Part shown: positions 1 to 6,137 of the stretch, one piece after another
Numbering within the stretch: position 1 is the first letter of the stretch
How the letters are laid out: each line of letters begins with the position of its first letter
Assembly (NCBI GenBank): GCA_946042585.1
Contig: CAMGDO010000045.1
Span: 1 to 6,965, forward strand
Direction of reading: 5' to 3'
Source: an uncultured Clostridia bacterium
GTDB lineage: Bacteria; Bacillota; Clostridia; Christensenellales; Aristaeellaceae
DNA length: 6,965 nt
Position numbers and translations under genes: made by a program
Notes under the pieces: model-generated
The model's database searches: none
Seen by the model: only the letters and a program-made list of their open reading frames with translations
Told to the model about the DNA's origin: nothing

Positions 1-2
1 AG

Positions 3-338
3 ACCGCCGAGCTGCTGAACATCCACTTCGGCTATGCGGTTGCTCCCGTGGAAGTGAAGGAAGAGGAAACGCTGGCTGACAACGAGTTCATCGGCGAAGG
101 CCAGGGCTTCGGCGGCCCCATCAAGGTCAAGGTCACGATGAACGGCGATCAGATTGCCAAGATCGAAGTGCTGTCTCACAAGGAGACGGCGGGCATCGGT
201 ACGCCTGCGTTTGATACGCTCCCCGATCGCATCATCAATGCGCAGTCCACTGATGTGGATGTGGTGACCAACGCCACCTACAGCAGCAAGGGTCTGATCG
301 AAGCGGTGAACGATGCGCTGGCCAAGGCCAGAAAGTAA
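3..338 (+). CDS. FMN-binding domain protein, 3' end only (5' partial)
   Basis: The reading frame is open from the first bases of the window, so the gene begins upstream; the ATG-like codons inside are not the true start. The visible 111 residues end in an FMN_bind-type domain (PF04205 style, as in RnfG/NqrC). A glycine-rich stretch GEGQGFGGPIKV is followed by beta-strand-like sequence and, at 258-287, the motif D-V-V-T-N-A-T-Y-S-S. This resembles the flavinylation motif DxxS/TGAT, in which the last Thr (here codon 276-278) carries FMN through a phosphoester bond added by ApbE. The usual Gly is Asn here, so covalent attachment is uncertain. Such domains pass electrons in membrane-associated or secreted redox chains. 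The part before the domain (residues TAELLNIHFGYAV) is too short to classify. It ends 23 bases before a strong terminator and is not part of the downstream operon. Confidence 0.8.
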   Translation, partial: TAELLNIHFGYAVAPVEVKEEETLADNEFIGEGQGFGGPIKVKVTMNGDQIAKIEVLSHKETAGIGTPAFDTLPDRIINAQSTDVDVVTNATYSSKGLIEAVNDALAKARK

Positions 339-360
339 GCCTGGTATCTGCGTTTTCCAG

Positions 361-390
361 CCGGCAGGGCATTGCCCCTGCCGGTTTTTT
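361..390 (+). terminator. Rho-independent terminator of the FMN-binding protein gene
   Basis: A 9-bp GC-rich stem CCGGCAGGG (361-369) pairs with CCCTGCCGG (376-384) around a 6-base loop and is followed directly by six T (385-390). It lies 23 bases after the stop codon of the upstream gene. This is a textbook intrinsic terminator on the plus strand and separates that gene from the LacI-led operon. Confidence 0.9.
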
Positions 391-426
391 GCGCAGACGG
401 CTGCGGTGCAAAAATTAACAGGTCAG

Positions 427-458
427 AAAAGAGCGCTGCATGAGGTTTTGCAGCGCTC
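427..458 (-). terminator. Hairpin with minus-strand T-run, probable terminator
   Basis: A perfect 10-bp stem GAGCGCTGCA (431-440) pairs with TGCAGCGCTC (449-458) around an 8-base loop. Read on the minus strand the stem is followed at once by TTTT (complement of 427-430). It lies 10 bases beyond a minus-strand TAA at 469-471. On the plus strand the downstream sequence also has a T5 run, but only after a gap of 7 bases, so the minus direction fits better. It may be what is left of a decayed minus-strand transcription unit. Confidence 0.55.
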
Positions 459-468
459 CTGAAAATTT

Positions 469-570
469 TTATTTGCTGAGCGTCCAGCCGCTGTTGTTAC
501 GGCTGTAGAAGGTGGTTCCGTCCGGCATGTATTTATAGCAGGTCGTTTTGCCTGCCAATGAAAATGTCTT
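469..570 (-). pseudogene. Possible decayed 3' end of a minus-strand gene
   Basis: On the minus strand a frame runs from just after an in-frame TGA (complement of 571-573) through 33 codons to TAA (469-471). The translated end includes CYKYMPDGTTFYSRNNSGW, then TLSK. This has a protein-like mix of aromatic, polar and turn residues and does not look like out-of-frame noise. Codon choice (AAC, AGC, ACC, GGC) matches that of the real genes in the window. A minus-strand terminator follows 10 bases later. There is no upstream ribosome binding site or ATG start for an intact gene, so I read it as the tail of a gene whose front has been lost. I do not recognise the family. A chance open frame remains possible. 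Confidence 0.35.
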
Positions 571-633
571 TCAGACGAAGGAGCGCCATTGGAAGGCGCG
601 CGCGTGGCTTTCTGAGGCAATCATGGAAATTTG

Positions 634-647
634 AGGTAACGTTATTT
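634..647. promoter_or_regulatory. Candidate second (upstream) LacI-family operator
   Basis: The 14-base site AGGTAACGTTATTT contains the perfect palindrome TAACGTTA centred on CG. It matches the promoter-proximal operator (754-767) at 11 of 14 positions, including the shared core GTAACG. The two centres are 120 bp apart, close to a whole number of helical turns (about 11.4 at 10.5 bp per turn). It could be an auxiliary site for repressor looping. One short match in AT-rich DNA can arise by chance, hence the modest confidence. Confidence 0.4.
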
Positions 648-724
648 TAACAAAACAGAAGGACAATACGGCGAAAACAGCGCTGAAAAAGCGTATAATG
701 CAAGAAAAAATACCAGAAAATACA

Positions 725-752
725 TTTACATACAGATAGAGTGGGTTATAAT
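725..752 (+). promoter_or_regulatory. Sigma-A type promoter of the lacI-led operon
   Basis: The -35 box TTTACA (725-730) and a perfect -10 box TATAAT (747-752) are separated by 16 bp. Transcription would begin near 759, giving a leader of about 43 bases before the GTG start at 802. An operator-like palindrome lies directly after the -10 box. No equally good promoter was seen further down to 6082, so this one may drive the whole cluster. Confidence 0.75.
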
Positions 753-753
753 A

Positions 754-767
754 AAGTAACGATACTT
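754..767. promoter_or_regulatory. Candidate LacI-family operator over the transcription start
   Basis: AAGTAACGATACTT is an inverted repeat with 12 of 14 positions symmetric and a central CG at 760-761. LacI/PurR-family proteins bind such sites: the hinge-helix leucine inserts at the central CpG. The repressor encoded just downstream has the matching hinge sequence ARGL (Leu60). The site spans the predicted +1, so a bound repressor would block initiation. This suggests autoregulation, and through it control of the downstream operon. Confidence 0.6.
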
Positions 768-801
768 CATAGAGCAGTGCGCTGGACGGGAGCAGAAAGA
801 A

Positions 802-1848
802 GTGCAGACGACAAAAAAGAAAACAACGATCAAGGATGTGGCGCAGGCGGCGCAGGTTTCCACAACGACTGTTTCGCGGTATCTGAACAATGCCACCAAC
901 ATTGATTCGGAGATTGCCCGGCGCATTGAGCTGGCGATCCGGGAGACCCACTATCACCCCAATCTGCTGGCCCGGGGGCTGAAAACGCAGCGGAGCCAGA
1001 CCATCGCGCTGATCGTGCCGGACATCTGCAACCCCTTTTATTCGCGAATGGCCAAGACCGCGCAGCGCATGGTCAGTGCCCGGAACTATTTCCTGTCGCT
1101 GTATGATACGGACGGGGAGTCGGGCAAGGAGGAGGAGGCGCTTGATATCGCCATGCAGCAGAACTGCAGCGGCATTCTCTATGCCTCTCTGGATTTCAAG
1201 CCCCCGATTCTGTATAACAGCACAAGTTTTATGGACATTCCATTGGTCGGGCTGAATGCCTACAATGAGAAATTCCCCTTTGATCTGGTGCACGTTATGC
1301 CCGAGGGCAGCACCTATCTGGCCATGAAGCACCTTTTGTATCTGGGACACCGGCGCATTGCCTTTGCAGGCGGCATTCCGGGCTCCATGATCGAGAAAAG
1401 CCGCATGCATGGCTATTTGCAGGCGCTGGAGGAGGCCAATGTGCCCGCCAATCTTCAGTATATCTTTGAAATGGGCTTCACCCAGCAGGACGGCTACAAG
1501 GCGGGGCGGTATTTTTCATCCTTTTCGCCGATGCCCACAGCCATCTGCTGCGCCAATGACCAGATTGCGCTGGGCGTGATAGAGGCGCTGCAGAGCATGG
1601 GCGTTTCCGTGCCGGAGGATATTTCCGTGACCGGCATGGACGATATTCCCTACAGCCGGCTGAGCAAGCCTTCGCTGACGACGGTGACAAATGACGGCGC
1701 GGTCTTCGCCGAACTGGGCGTCAGGATGCTCTTTGAGCGGATTGACGGCACCTACACAGGTGAAAAGCGCGATGTGGCTGTGCCCAACAAGCTGATTGAG
1801 CGCAATTCCACCTGCGCGCCGGCAGACAAGATGGGCGAAAAGACATGA
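802..1848 (+). CDS. LacI-family transcriptional repressor
   Basis: The protein has 348 residues, the normal length for the LacI/GalR family. Residues 9-29 form the helix-turn-helix (TTIKDVAQAAQVSTTTVSRYLN); the recognition-helix start STTTVS is identical to that of PurR. The hinge helix is near 53-62, with Leu60 in ARGL at the DNA-intercalating position. Residues 66-340 form the periplasmic-binding-protein-like effector domain, with IALIVPDICNPFY (68-80) and CCANDQIALGV (249-259), then VPEDISVTGMDDIP (270-283). The start is GTG at 802, preceded by GGGAG (788-792) 9 bases upstream. It heads an operon, and the hydrolase follows after a 37-base gap. The effector is unknown; from context it is a nucleoside, a sugar or a breakdown product. 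It probably controls its own promoter through the dyad at 754-767. The family call is secure; the regulon is inferred. Confidence 0.95.
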   Translation: MQTTKKKTTIKDVAQAAQVSTTTVSRYLNNATNIDSEIARRIELAIRETHYHPNLLARGLKTQRSQTIALIVPDICNPFYSRMAKTAQRMVSARNYFLSLYDTDGESGKEEEALDIAMQQNCSGILYASLDFKPPILYNSTSFMDIPLVGLNAYNEKFPFDLVHVMPEGSTYLAMKHLLYLGHRRIAFAGGIPGSMIEKSRMHGYLQALEEANVPANLQYIFEMGFTQQDGYKAGRYFSSFSPMPTAICCANDQIALGVIEALQSMGVSVPEDISVTGMDDIPYSRLSKPSLTTVTNDGAVFAELGVRMLFERIDGTYTGEKRDVAVPNKLIERNSTCAPADKMGEKT

Positions 1849-1885
1849 GGATGCACGCATGACGGACGGGAAGGGAGCGATTCCA

Positions 1886-2863
1886 ATGCAGAACTGGCAA
1901 GAAAAATACAGCTTTTTCCAGAATCCTGCGCCGGTGCAGGTGGACTGCGGGGCGCTGGTGCAGCGCCTGCAGCGCCCGCAGGGGCCTGTGGATGTGGTGC
2001 TTGACACGGACACCTATAACGAGATTGACGACCAGTATGCGCTGGCCTATCTGGTGCTCAACGACTGGAAGCTGCGCCTGAAGGCCATCTACGCGGCGCC
2101 ATTCTGCAACAGCAAAGCGCCGGGCGGCCCGGCGGACGGCATGGAGCAGAGCTACGGCGAAATTCGCAACATTGTGCACCTGCTGGGGCGGGATGATCTG
2201 ATGCAGAGGACCTATCGGGGCGCTACGGCGTATCTGCCTGATGAGAAAACGCCCGTGGTATCGCCTGCGGCGGAGCATCTGGCCCGTCTGGCGATGGAAT
2301 ATTCGCCCGAAAAGCCGCTGTATGTGGTTGCGATTGCGGCCATCACCAATATTGCCTCCGCTTTGCTGCTGAATCCCGACATCCGCGACCGCATTGTGAT
2401 TGTCTGGCTGGGCGGCCATGCGCTGCACTGGCATGACAATCATGAGTTCAATCTCATGCAGGATGTGGCAGCGGCGCGCGTGGTGCTGGGTTGCGGCGCG
2501 GCGGTGGTGCTGTTGCCCTGCAACGGCGTGGTATCCGCCTTTGCCACCACGGAGCCGGAGCTGCGCGAAAACCTCAGGGGCAAAAACGCGCTGTGCGACT
2601 ATCTGTATGAAACGACTACTGCCTTTACGGCCAGCCGCAGCCGGGTGAAAAGCTGGAGCAAGGCCATCTGGGATGTGACGGCGGTGGGCTGGCTGCTGGG
2701 CGGCGAATACATGCTGGACGAGCTGATTCAAAGCCCGATTCCGGAATACGACCACCGCTGGGGGCAGGACAGGCGCCGTCATCCCATTCGCTATGTCTAT
2801 CACATCAATCGCGACAGACTGATGGATGATCTGTTCAATAAGCTCCGCGCATTCAGTGATTAA
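1886..2863 (+). CDS. Nucleoside hydrolase-family protein (variant active site)
   Basis: The 325 residues fit the inosine/uridine-preferring nucleoside hydrolase family, Ca2+-dependent cytoplasmic enzymes that split N-ribosidic bonds into base and ribose. The N-terminal metal motif is VVLDTDTYNEIDDQYAL (37-53), with Asp40, Asp42, Asp48 and Asp49. Classical enzymes have DxDPGxDD, so this loop is two residues longer. NEFN-type ribose-contact sequence appears as HEFNLMQD (186-193). The last metal-ligand region is IWDVTAV (261-267): Asp263 is kept, but Trp262 replaces the catalytic His of classical inosine-uridine enzymes. ATG 1886 was chosen because AAGGGAG (1871-1877) lies 8 bases upstream. An in-frame ATG at 1859 with GAGG upstream would add nine residues. 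The gene sits between the repressor and the importer genes, which suggests it acts on the imported compound. The exact substrate cannot be read from the sequence. Confidence 0.85.
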   Translation: MQNWQEKYSFFQNPAPVQVDCGALVQRLQRPQGPVDVVLDTDTYNEIDDQYALAYLVLNDWKLRLKAIYAAPFCNSKAPGGPADGMEQSYGEIRNIVHLLGRDDLMQRTYRGATAYLPDEKTPVVSPAAEHLARLAMEYSPEKPLYVVAIAAITNIASALLLNPDIRDRIVIVWLGGHALHWHDNHEFNLMQDVAAARVVLGCGAAVVLLPCNGVVSAFATTEPELRENLRGKNALCDYLYETTTAFTASRSRVKSWSKAIWDVTAVGWLLGGEYMLDELIQSPIPEYDHRWGQDRRRHPIRYVYHINRDRLMDDLFNKLRAFSD

Positions 2864-2878
2864 ACGCATGAGCGTTTA
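2861..2878. promoter_or_regulatory. Perfect 7+4+7 inverted repeat across the hydrolase stop codon
   Basis: TAAACGC (2861-2867) and GCGTTTA (2872-2878) are exact inverted repeats around ATGA. The first three bases are the hydrolase stop codon. The repeat lies 30 bases before the binding-protein start and 17 bases before its ribosome binding site. It could be a small RNA hairpin that marks an mRNA end or processing site, or a DNA-binding site. It does not match the 754-767 operator, and no T-run follows it. Confidence 0.4.
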
Positions 2879-2908
2879 TATCGACATAAAGAAAGGAAGG
2901 TACCCCCA

Positions 2909-4198
2909 ATGAAGAAACTGTTGTCGTTGGCTCTCGTGGTGATGATGCTGTTTGGTGCAGTGTCGTTTGCGTCGGCTGAAAAGGAAGAAGTGACGCTGGT
3001 GATCATCAGCCAGGCGGCCTGGAATGATCAGATGACCGAGATGGTGGATCTCTACTATCAGGAGACCGGCGTGCGCGTCGTGCTGGAGAATTACTCCTTC
3101 AACGACATGCTCAACACCATCGAGGTGAAAATCGGCACCGGCAGCGAGGATTACGATATCCTCATGGTGGACATTCCGCTGGTTTCGTCCTATGCCCGCC
3201 GCGGCATGCTGGCTGATCTGACGCCTTACTTCACGGAAGAAGATCTGGCCATGCTGCCCTCTGCTGCCGTGACTGCCAGCACCTATGAAGGCAAGCTGTA
3301 TGCTTCTCCGATCTGCAATTCCAGCCAGGTGATGTATTTCAACACCATGCTGCTGGAGCAGGCCGGCGTGGATCTGTCTGAGCTTCAGAACGCCACGGCG
3401 GACAACCGTGTGACCTGGGAGCGCGTGGCGGAAATCGCGGAGAATGCGCTGCAGGTGCTGGATCCCGATCATTCTCTGGGCATCATCGGTATGGACTTCC
3501 AGCAGGTGGACCGCGTGTATCAGATGAACCAGCTGCCCAACTCTCTGGGTGGTCTGCAGGTGGATGAGACGGGCTTCTCTCTGGACGGCGTGCTCAATAC
3601 TGACGCGTGGAAGACCGCGCTGACCTGGTATCAGGACATGGTGAAGAAGGGCATTTGCAGCCGCGGCATCACGGCTTCCGAGCTGCCCAACTACTTCTAC
3701 TCCGACAAGCTGCTGTTCATGATCGCTACCAACGAAATGCCCGCCAACTTCGTCAAGAAGGAAATGGATCACTGGGACTGCATGCCCTCCCCCTGCTTCG
3801 AGGGCTATGAGGACAAGGTGGCTACGCCGACCGGTTCCTGGCATCTGGGCGTGAGCGCCTATTCCAAGCACGAGGATGAGGCGGCTGCTTTCGTCAAGTG
3901 GATGACCTGCACAGAGGAAGCGACTGAGAAGTTCTACGAGCTGCGCGGCATGCTGCCGGTGTATGCCACTCTGCTGGAGAAGCTGGCTGCGGATGAGAAC
4001 ACGCCCAAGAACATGAAGATCGCCATCAGCGAATCCCAGAACACGGCTTATCCCCGTGCGCTGACCCCTGCCTTCAATGAGTATTCCTCCGTCATCAACG
4101 CTGTGTGGAGCGACACCCGCAACGGCGAGGATGTGGACGAGACGATTGAATGGGCGATCGAAGAGTTTGAAGCGCAGACCCTCAAATACAAGAACTAA
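2909..4198 (+). CDS. ABC importer solute-binding protein, family 1 (CUT1 type), secreted
   Basis: The 429-residue protein is an extracellular sugar-type binding protein that captures the substrate and delivers it to the two permeases encoded downstream. Residues 1-23 are a signal peptide (KK, hydrophobic core, cleavage after ASA at residue 23). There is no cysteine in the first 30 residues, so no lipobox, unlike most Gram-positive binding proteins. The mature part shows family 1 features: an early beta strand (VTLVIISQAAWND), the DYDILMVDIP segment, and GSWHLGVSAYSKHEDEAAAFVKWM near 311-334. The last is the typical C-lobe region, where remaining residues are aligned into the hinge and a helix pack. 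The start ATG has GGAAGG (2895-2900) 8 bases upstream. Codon use is strongly biased to CTG, GGC and AAC-type codons, which suits a highly made protein. Ligand class (oligosaccharide, glycoside or nucleoside) is unresolved. Confidence 0.92.
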   Translation: MKKLLSLALVVMMLFGAVSFASAEKEEVTLVIISQAAWNDQMTEMVDLYYQETGVRVVLENYSFNDMLNTIEVKIGTGSEDYDILMVDIPLVSSYARRGMLADLTPYFTEEDLAMLPSAAVTASTYEGKLYASPICNSSQVMYFNTMLLEQAGVDLSELQNATADNRVTWERVAEIAENALQVLDPDHSLGIIGMDFQQVDRVYQMNQLPNSLGGLQVDETGFSLDGVLNTDAWKTALTWYQDMVKKGICSRGITASELPNYFYSDKLLFMIATNEMPANFVKKEMDHWDCMPSPCFEGYEDKVATPTGSWHLGVSAYSKHEDEAAAFVKWMTCTEEATEKFYELRGMLPVYATLLEKLAADENTPKNMKIAISESQNTAYPRALTPAFNEYSSVINAVWSDTRNGEDVDETIEWAIEEFEAQTLKYKN

Positions 4199-4210
4199 CC
4201 GGTTCAATTC

Positions 4211-4243
4211 GCAGGGATGGCAGCGTATCGCTGCCATCCCTGC
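4211..4243 (+). promoter_or_regulatory. Strong intercistronic hairpin without T-run
   Basis: A perfect 14-bp stem GCAGGGATGGCAGC (4211-4224) pairs with GCTGCCATCCCTGC (4230-4243) around GTATC. It starts 12 bases after the binding-protein stop codon. The bases after it (CATCACCTGAGA) contain no T-run, so it is not a standard terminator. In binding-protein-dependent importers, stable hairpins in this place are known to protect the upstream message from 3' decay or to cause partial termination, so that binding protein exceeds permease. That role is inferred here from position and structure. Confidence 0.75.
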
Positions 4244-4304
4244 CATCACCTGAGATATGTCGATGGCAGGCGACTGTTGATCCATCGGAAAGCGGGGAAA
4301 ATCA

Positions 4305-5195
4305 ATGAAAAACAAATGCGCTCCATACCTGCTGCTGCTGCCGGCTTTTCTGCTGATCTGCATCTTCAAGATTTATCCGGTCGCTACCACACTGCAGCAG
4401 GCTTTTATCGTGGATGGTCATCTGTCGCTGGGAAACTACCAGCGGGTATTTGCGGAAAAAACCTTCTGGAAATGCCTTGAGGTGACGCTGAAATTCAACA
4501 TTGTGACAGTTCCCTTGCAGATTGTGATTTCTTTTCTCATGGCGCTGCTCGTGTCCAACAACATCAAGGGCGCGGGCATCTTCCGCACGATTTACTATAT
4601 TCCCTTTGCGGTTTCCATCACCGTGGCCGTGATGGTCTGGAGCCTGATGTTCCAATACAATGGCGGTATTATCAACAGCTTTCTTTCGATTTTTGGAATC
4701 CCGGCGCAGGGATTTTTCAATGACAAGAAGCAGGCCTTGTGGTGCATCGTTGTGCTGTGCAGCTGGAAGGGCTGCGGCTATTGGATGATGTTTCTGATGG
4801 CTGGCATCAAGAATATCGACTCTTCCGTGTATGAGGCAGCCAAGATCGACGGCGCGAGCTATCCGCGCACGGTCTGGAGCATTGTGATTCCTCTGATGAA
4901 GCGTGTGTTCCTCTTTGTATGCGTGGCGAATACCTCGTCCAATATGCTGCTGTTTGCTCCGATGCAGCTGGTGACGGAGGGCGGCCCGCGCAACAGCACC
5001 AATGTGCTGATGTATGAGGCGTATAAATCGGCATTCCGATATGCTGATATGGCGCGGTGCGCTGCGATTGTGAGCGTTCTGCTGCTGATACTGGTAGCCA
5101 TTTCGCTGGTGCAGTTCTTCGCGCTGGGCGATCATGATGCCCGCGATGCGAAGAAGGCGGCGAAAAAGGCTGCGCGGAGAGGAGTGATCGCATGA
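4305..5195 (+). CDS. ABC importer permease, MalF/UgpA type (CUT1 first permease)
   Basis: This 296-residue inner-membrane protein has about six hydrophobic segments (roughly 7-25, 65-83, 98-117, 145-165, 198-216 and 263-284). The cytoplasmic EAA loop that contacts the ATPase is EAAKIDGASYPRTVWSIVIP (177-196), with the conserved Glu177, Gly183 and Pro196. The N-terminal pattern of a first helix, then a short loop containing LGNYQRVF, is typical of the MalF/UgpA half of CUT1 importers. The start ATG has GGGG (4294-4297) 7 bases upstream, a weaker site than that of the binding protein. The basic, Ala/Lys-rich tail (DARDAKKAAKKAARRG) overlaps the start of the next gene. It pairs with the second permease to form the transport channel. 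Confidence 0.93.
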   Translation: MKNKCAPYLLLLPAFLLICIFKIYPVATTLQQAFIVDGHLSLGNYQRVFAEKTFWKCLEVTLKFNIVTVPLQIVISFLMALLVSNNIKGAGIFRTIYYIPFAVSITVAVMVWSLMFQYNGGIINSFLSIFGIPAQGFFNDKKQALWCIVVLCSWKGCGYWMMFLMAGIKNIDSSVYEAAKIDGASYPRTVWSIVIPLMKRVFLFVCVANTSSNMLLFAPMQLVTEGGPRNSTNVLMYEAYKSAFRYADMARCAAIVSVLLLILVAISLVQFFALGDHDARDAKKAAKKAARRGVIA

Positions 5196-6082
5196 AAACC
5201 GCAAATCTCTCTGCTTCTGCCGCGCGGCTGCACAGGAAAGCCATGCGCAAAAAGTATCTGGTGCGGGCGCTGCATTATTTCGTGATGCTGCTGGTGGCGC
5301 TGATCACGATGTTTCCGCTGCTGTGGAGCTTCTTTGCCAGCATGAGAAGTGACGTGGAACTGTACAAATATGCGCTGCCATTCTCCTGGCACACGATTTT
5401 TCCGGTGGAATACACCTTTGAGAGCTATCGGGTGGTGCTGACCGAGCTGGGTTTCCCGCGCGCGGCGTTTAATACCCTGCTGGTGATTGCCATTCAGATT
5501 CCGTTTGCCTGTCTGATCAATTCCATTGCGGCATTCGCTTTTACCACCTTTGATTTCAAGGGCAAGAATGCGCTGTTTGCCTTTTTTGTGGTCAGCTTCA
5601 TGATTCCCGGCGAAGCGGTCACCATGCCGCTGTATCAGATGGTGAACAAGTTTGGCTGGGTGGACACAAGATGGGCGCTGATTGTGCCGGGCATTGCCAG
5701 TGGTCTGCAGCTGTTCCTGTTCAGGCAGTTCTTTGCGGATGTGCCGTCCGCGCTGATAGAAAGCGCGCGCATTGACGGCGCCAGCTGGACGCAGGTGTTC
5801 TTCAAGATCATGGTGCCGATGTGCGTGCCGATTTATATCACCGCCGCGCTGATGATCTTTATGGGCGAATGGAACTCCTATATGTGGCCGCTTCTGGTGG
5901 CGCGCCGGGAGAAAATCCGCACCGTGCAGATCATGCTGGCTGTGGTCAAGATGGAGCATATTACCCTGTGGAGCTGCATGTATGCTGGCGCTGTGCTCAG
6001 CGTGCTGATTCCTGTGGCGCTGTTCCTGCCGCTGCAGAAATACTATGTGGAAGGCATTACCGCAGGCGCGGTCAAGGGCTGA
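5192..6082 (+). CDS. ABC importer permease, MalG/UgpE type (CUT1 second permease)
   Basis: The 296-residue protein has a 28-residue basic N-terminal cytoplasmic part followed by membrane segments near 29-48, 94-118, 127-145, 162-180, 211-227 and 262-281. The EAA loop reads ESARIDGASWTQVFFKIMVP (190-209), with Glu190, Gly196 and Pro209 conserved. The C-terminus QKYYVEGITAGAVKG is the hallmark ending of the MalG/UgpE half of CUT1 systems. Its ATG shares four bases (ATGA, 5192-5195) with the stop codon of the first permease, indicating translational coupling; AGAGGAG lies just upstream. No ATPase gene follows before the terminator, so the motor subunit is probably a shared MsmX-like protein encoded elsewhere. 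An incomplete system is less likely. Confidence 0.93.
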   Translation: MKTANLSASAARLHRKAMRKKYLVRALHYFVMLLVALITMFPLLWSFFASMRSDVELYKYALPFSWHTIFPVEYTFESYRVVLTELGFPRAAFNTLLVIAIQIPFACLINSIAAFAFTTFDFKGKNALFAFFVVSFMIPGEAVTMPLYQMVNKFGWVDTRWALIVPGIASGLQLFLFRQFFADVPSALIESARIDGASWTQVFFKIMVPMCVPIYITAALMIFMGEWNSYMWPLLVARREKIRTVQIMLAVVKMEHITLWSCMYAGAVLSVLIPVALFLPLQKYYVEGITAGAVKG

Positions 6083-6137
6083 GCGACGCCCCCGCAATTT
6101 CCTGCGCTGACGCTCTTTTCCGAAAGCAGATATACAA

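Larger units (their letters stand above)
391..724. other. Intergenic stretch with no intact gene
   Basis: No convincing intact coding frame is present on either strand. Items seen are a hairpin with a minus-strand T-run (431-458), a short minus-strand frame that may be a gene remnant (469-570), a LacI-type operator-like dyad (634-647), an 8-bp palindrome CAGCGCTG (678-685), and an isolated TATAAT (694-699) with no matching -35 box. The segment 574-724 has AT-rich tracts such as the A-runs around 700-720, as expected upstream of a promoter. Confidence 0.6.

Noticed and set aside
583..599. Short inverted repeat GCGCC/GGCGC
   Set aside because: Five base pairs with a 7-base loop in a GC-rich spot is expected by chance, and no T-run or gene end is near.
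694..699. A second TATAAT as an alternative operon promoter
   Set aside because: No acceptable -35 box lies 15-19 bp upstream, and there is no extended -10 TG, whereas the 725-752 promoter has both boxes.
1721..2869. A 382-residue minus-strand open frame across the hydrolase gene
   Set aside because: Its sequence is low in family signal and rich in His, Arg and Gln, as expected for an antisense shadow. The plus-strand hydrolase has metal motifs.
2876..4369. A 497-residue open frame on the minus strand opposite the binding-protein gene
   Set aside because: It is the shadow of a GC-rich, codon-biased gene. It has His/Gln/Arg/Gly-rich composition, no ribosome binding site and no recognisable domain, while the plus-strand gene has a clear family match.
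6081..6118. Imperfect hairpin GAGCG/CGCTC followed by TTTT just after the second permease
   Set aside because: The stem is only 5 bp with large uneven internal loops. The 16-bp hairpin at 6138-6173 is a far better terminator for this operon.
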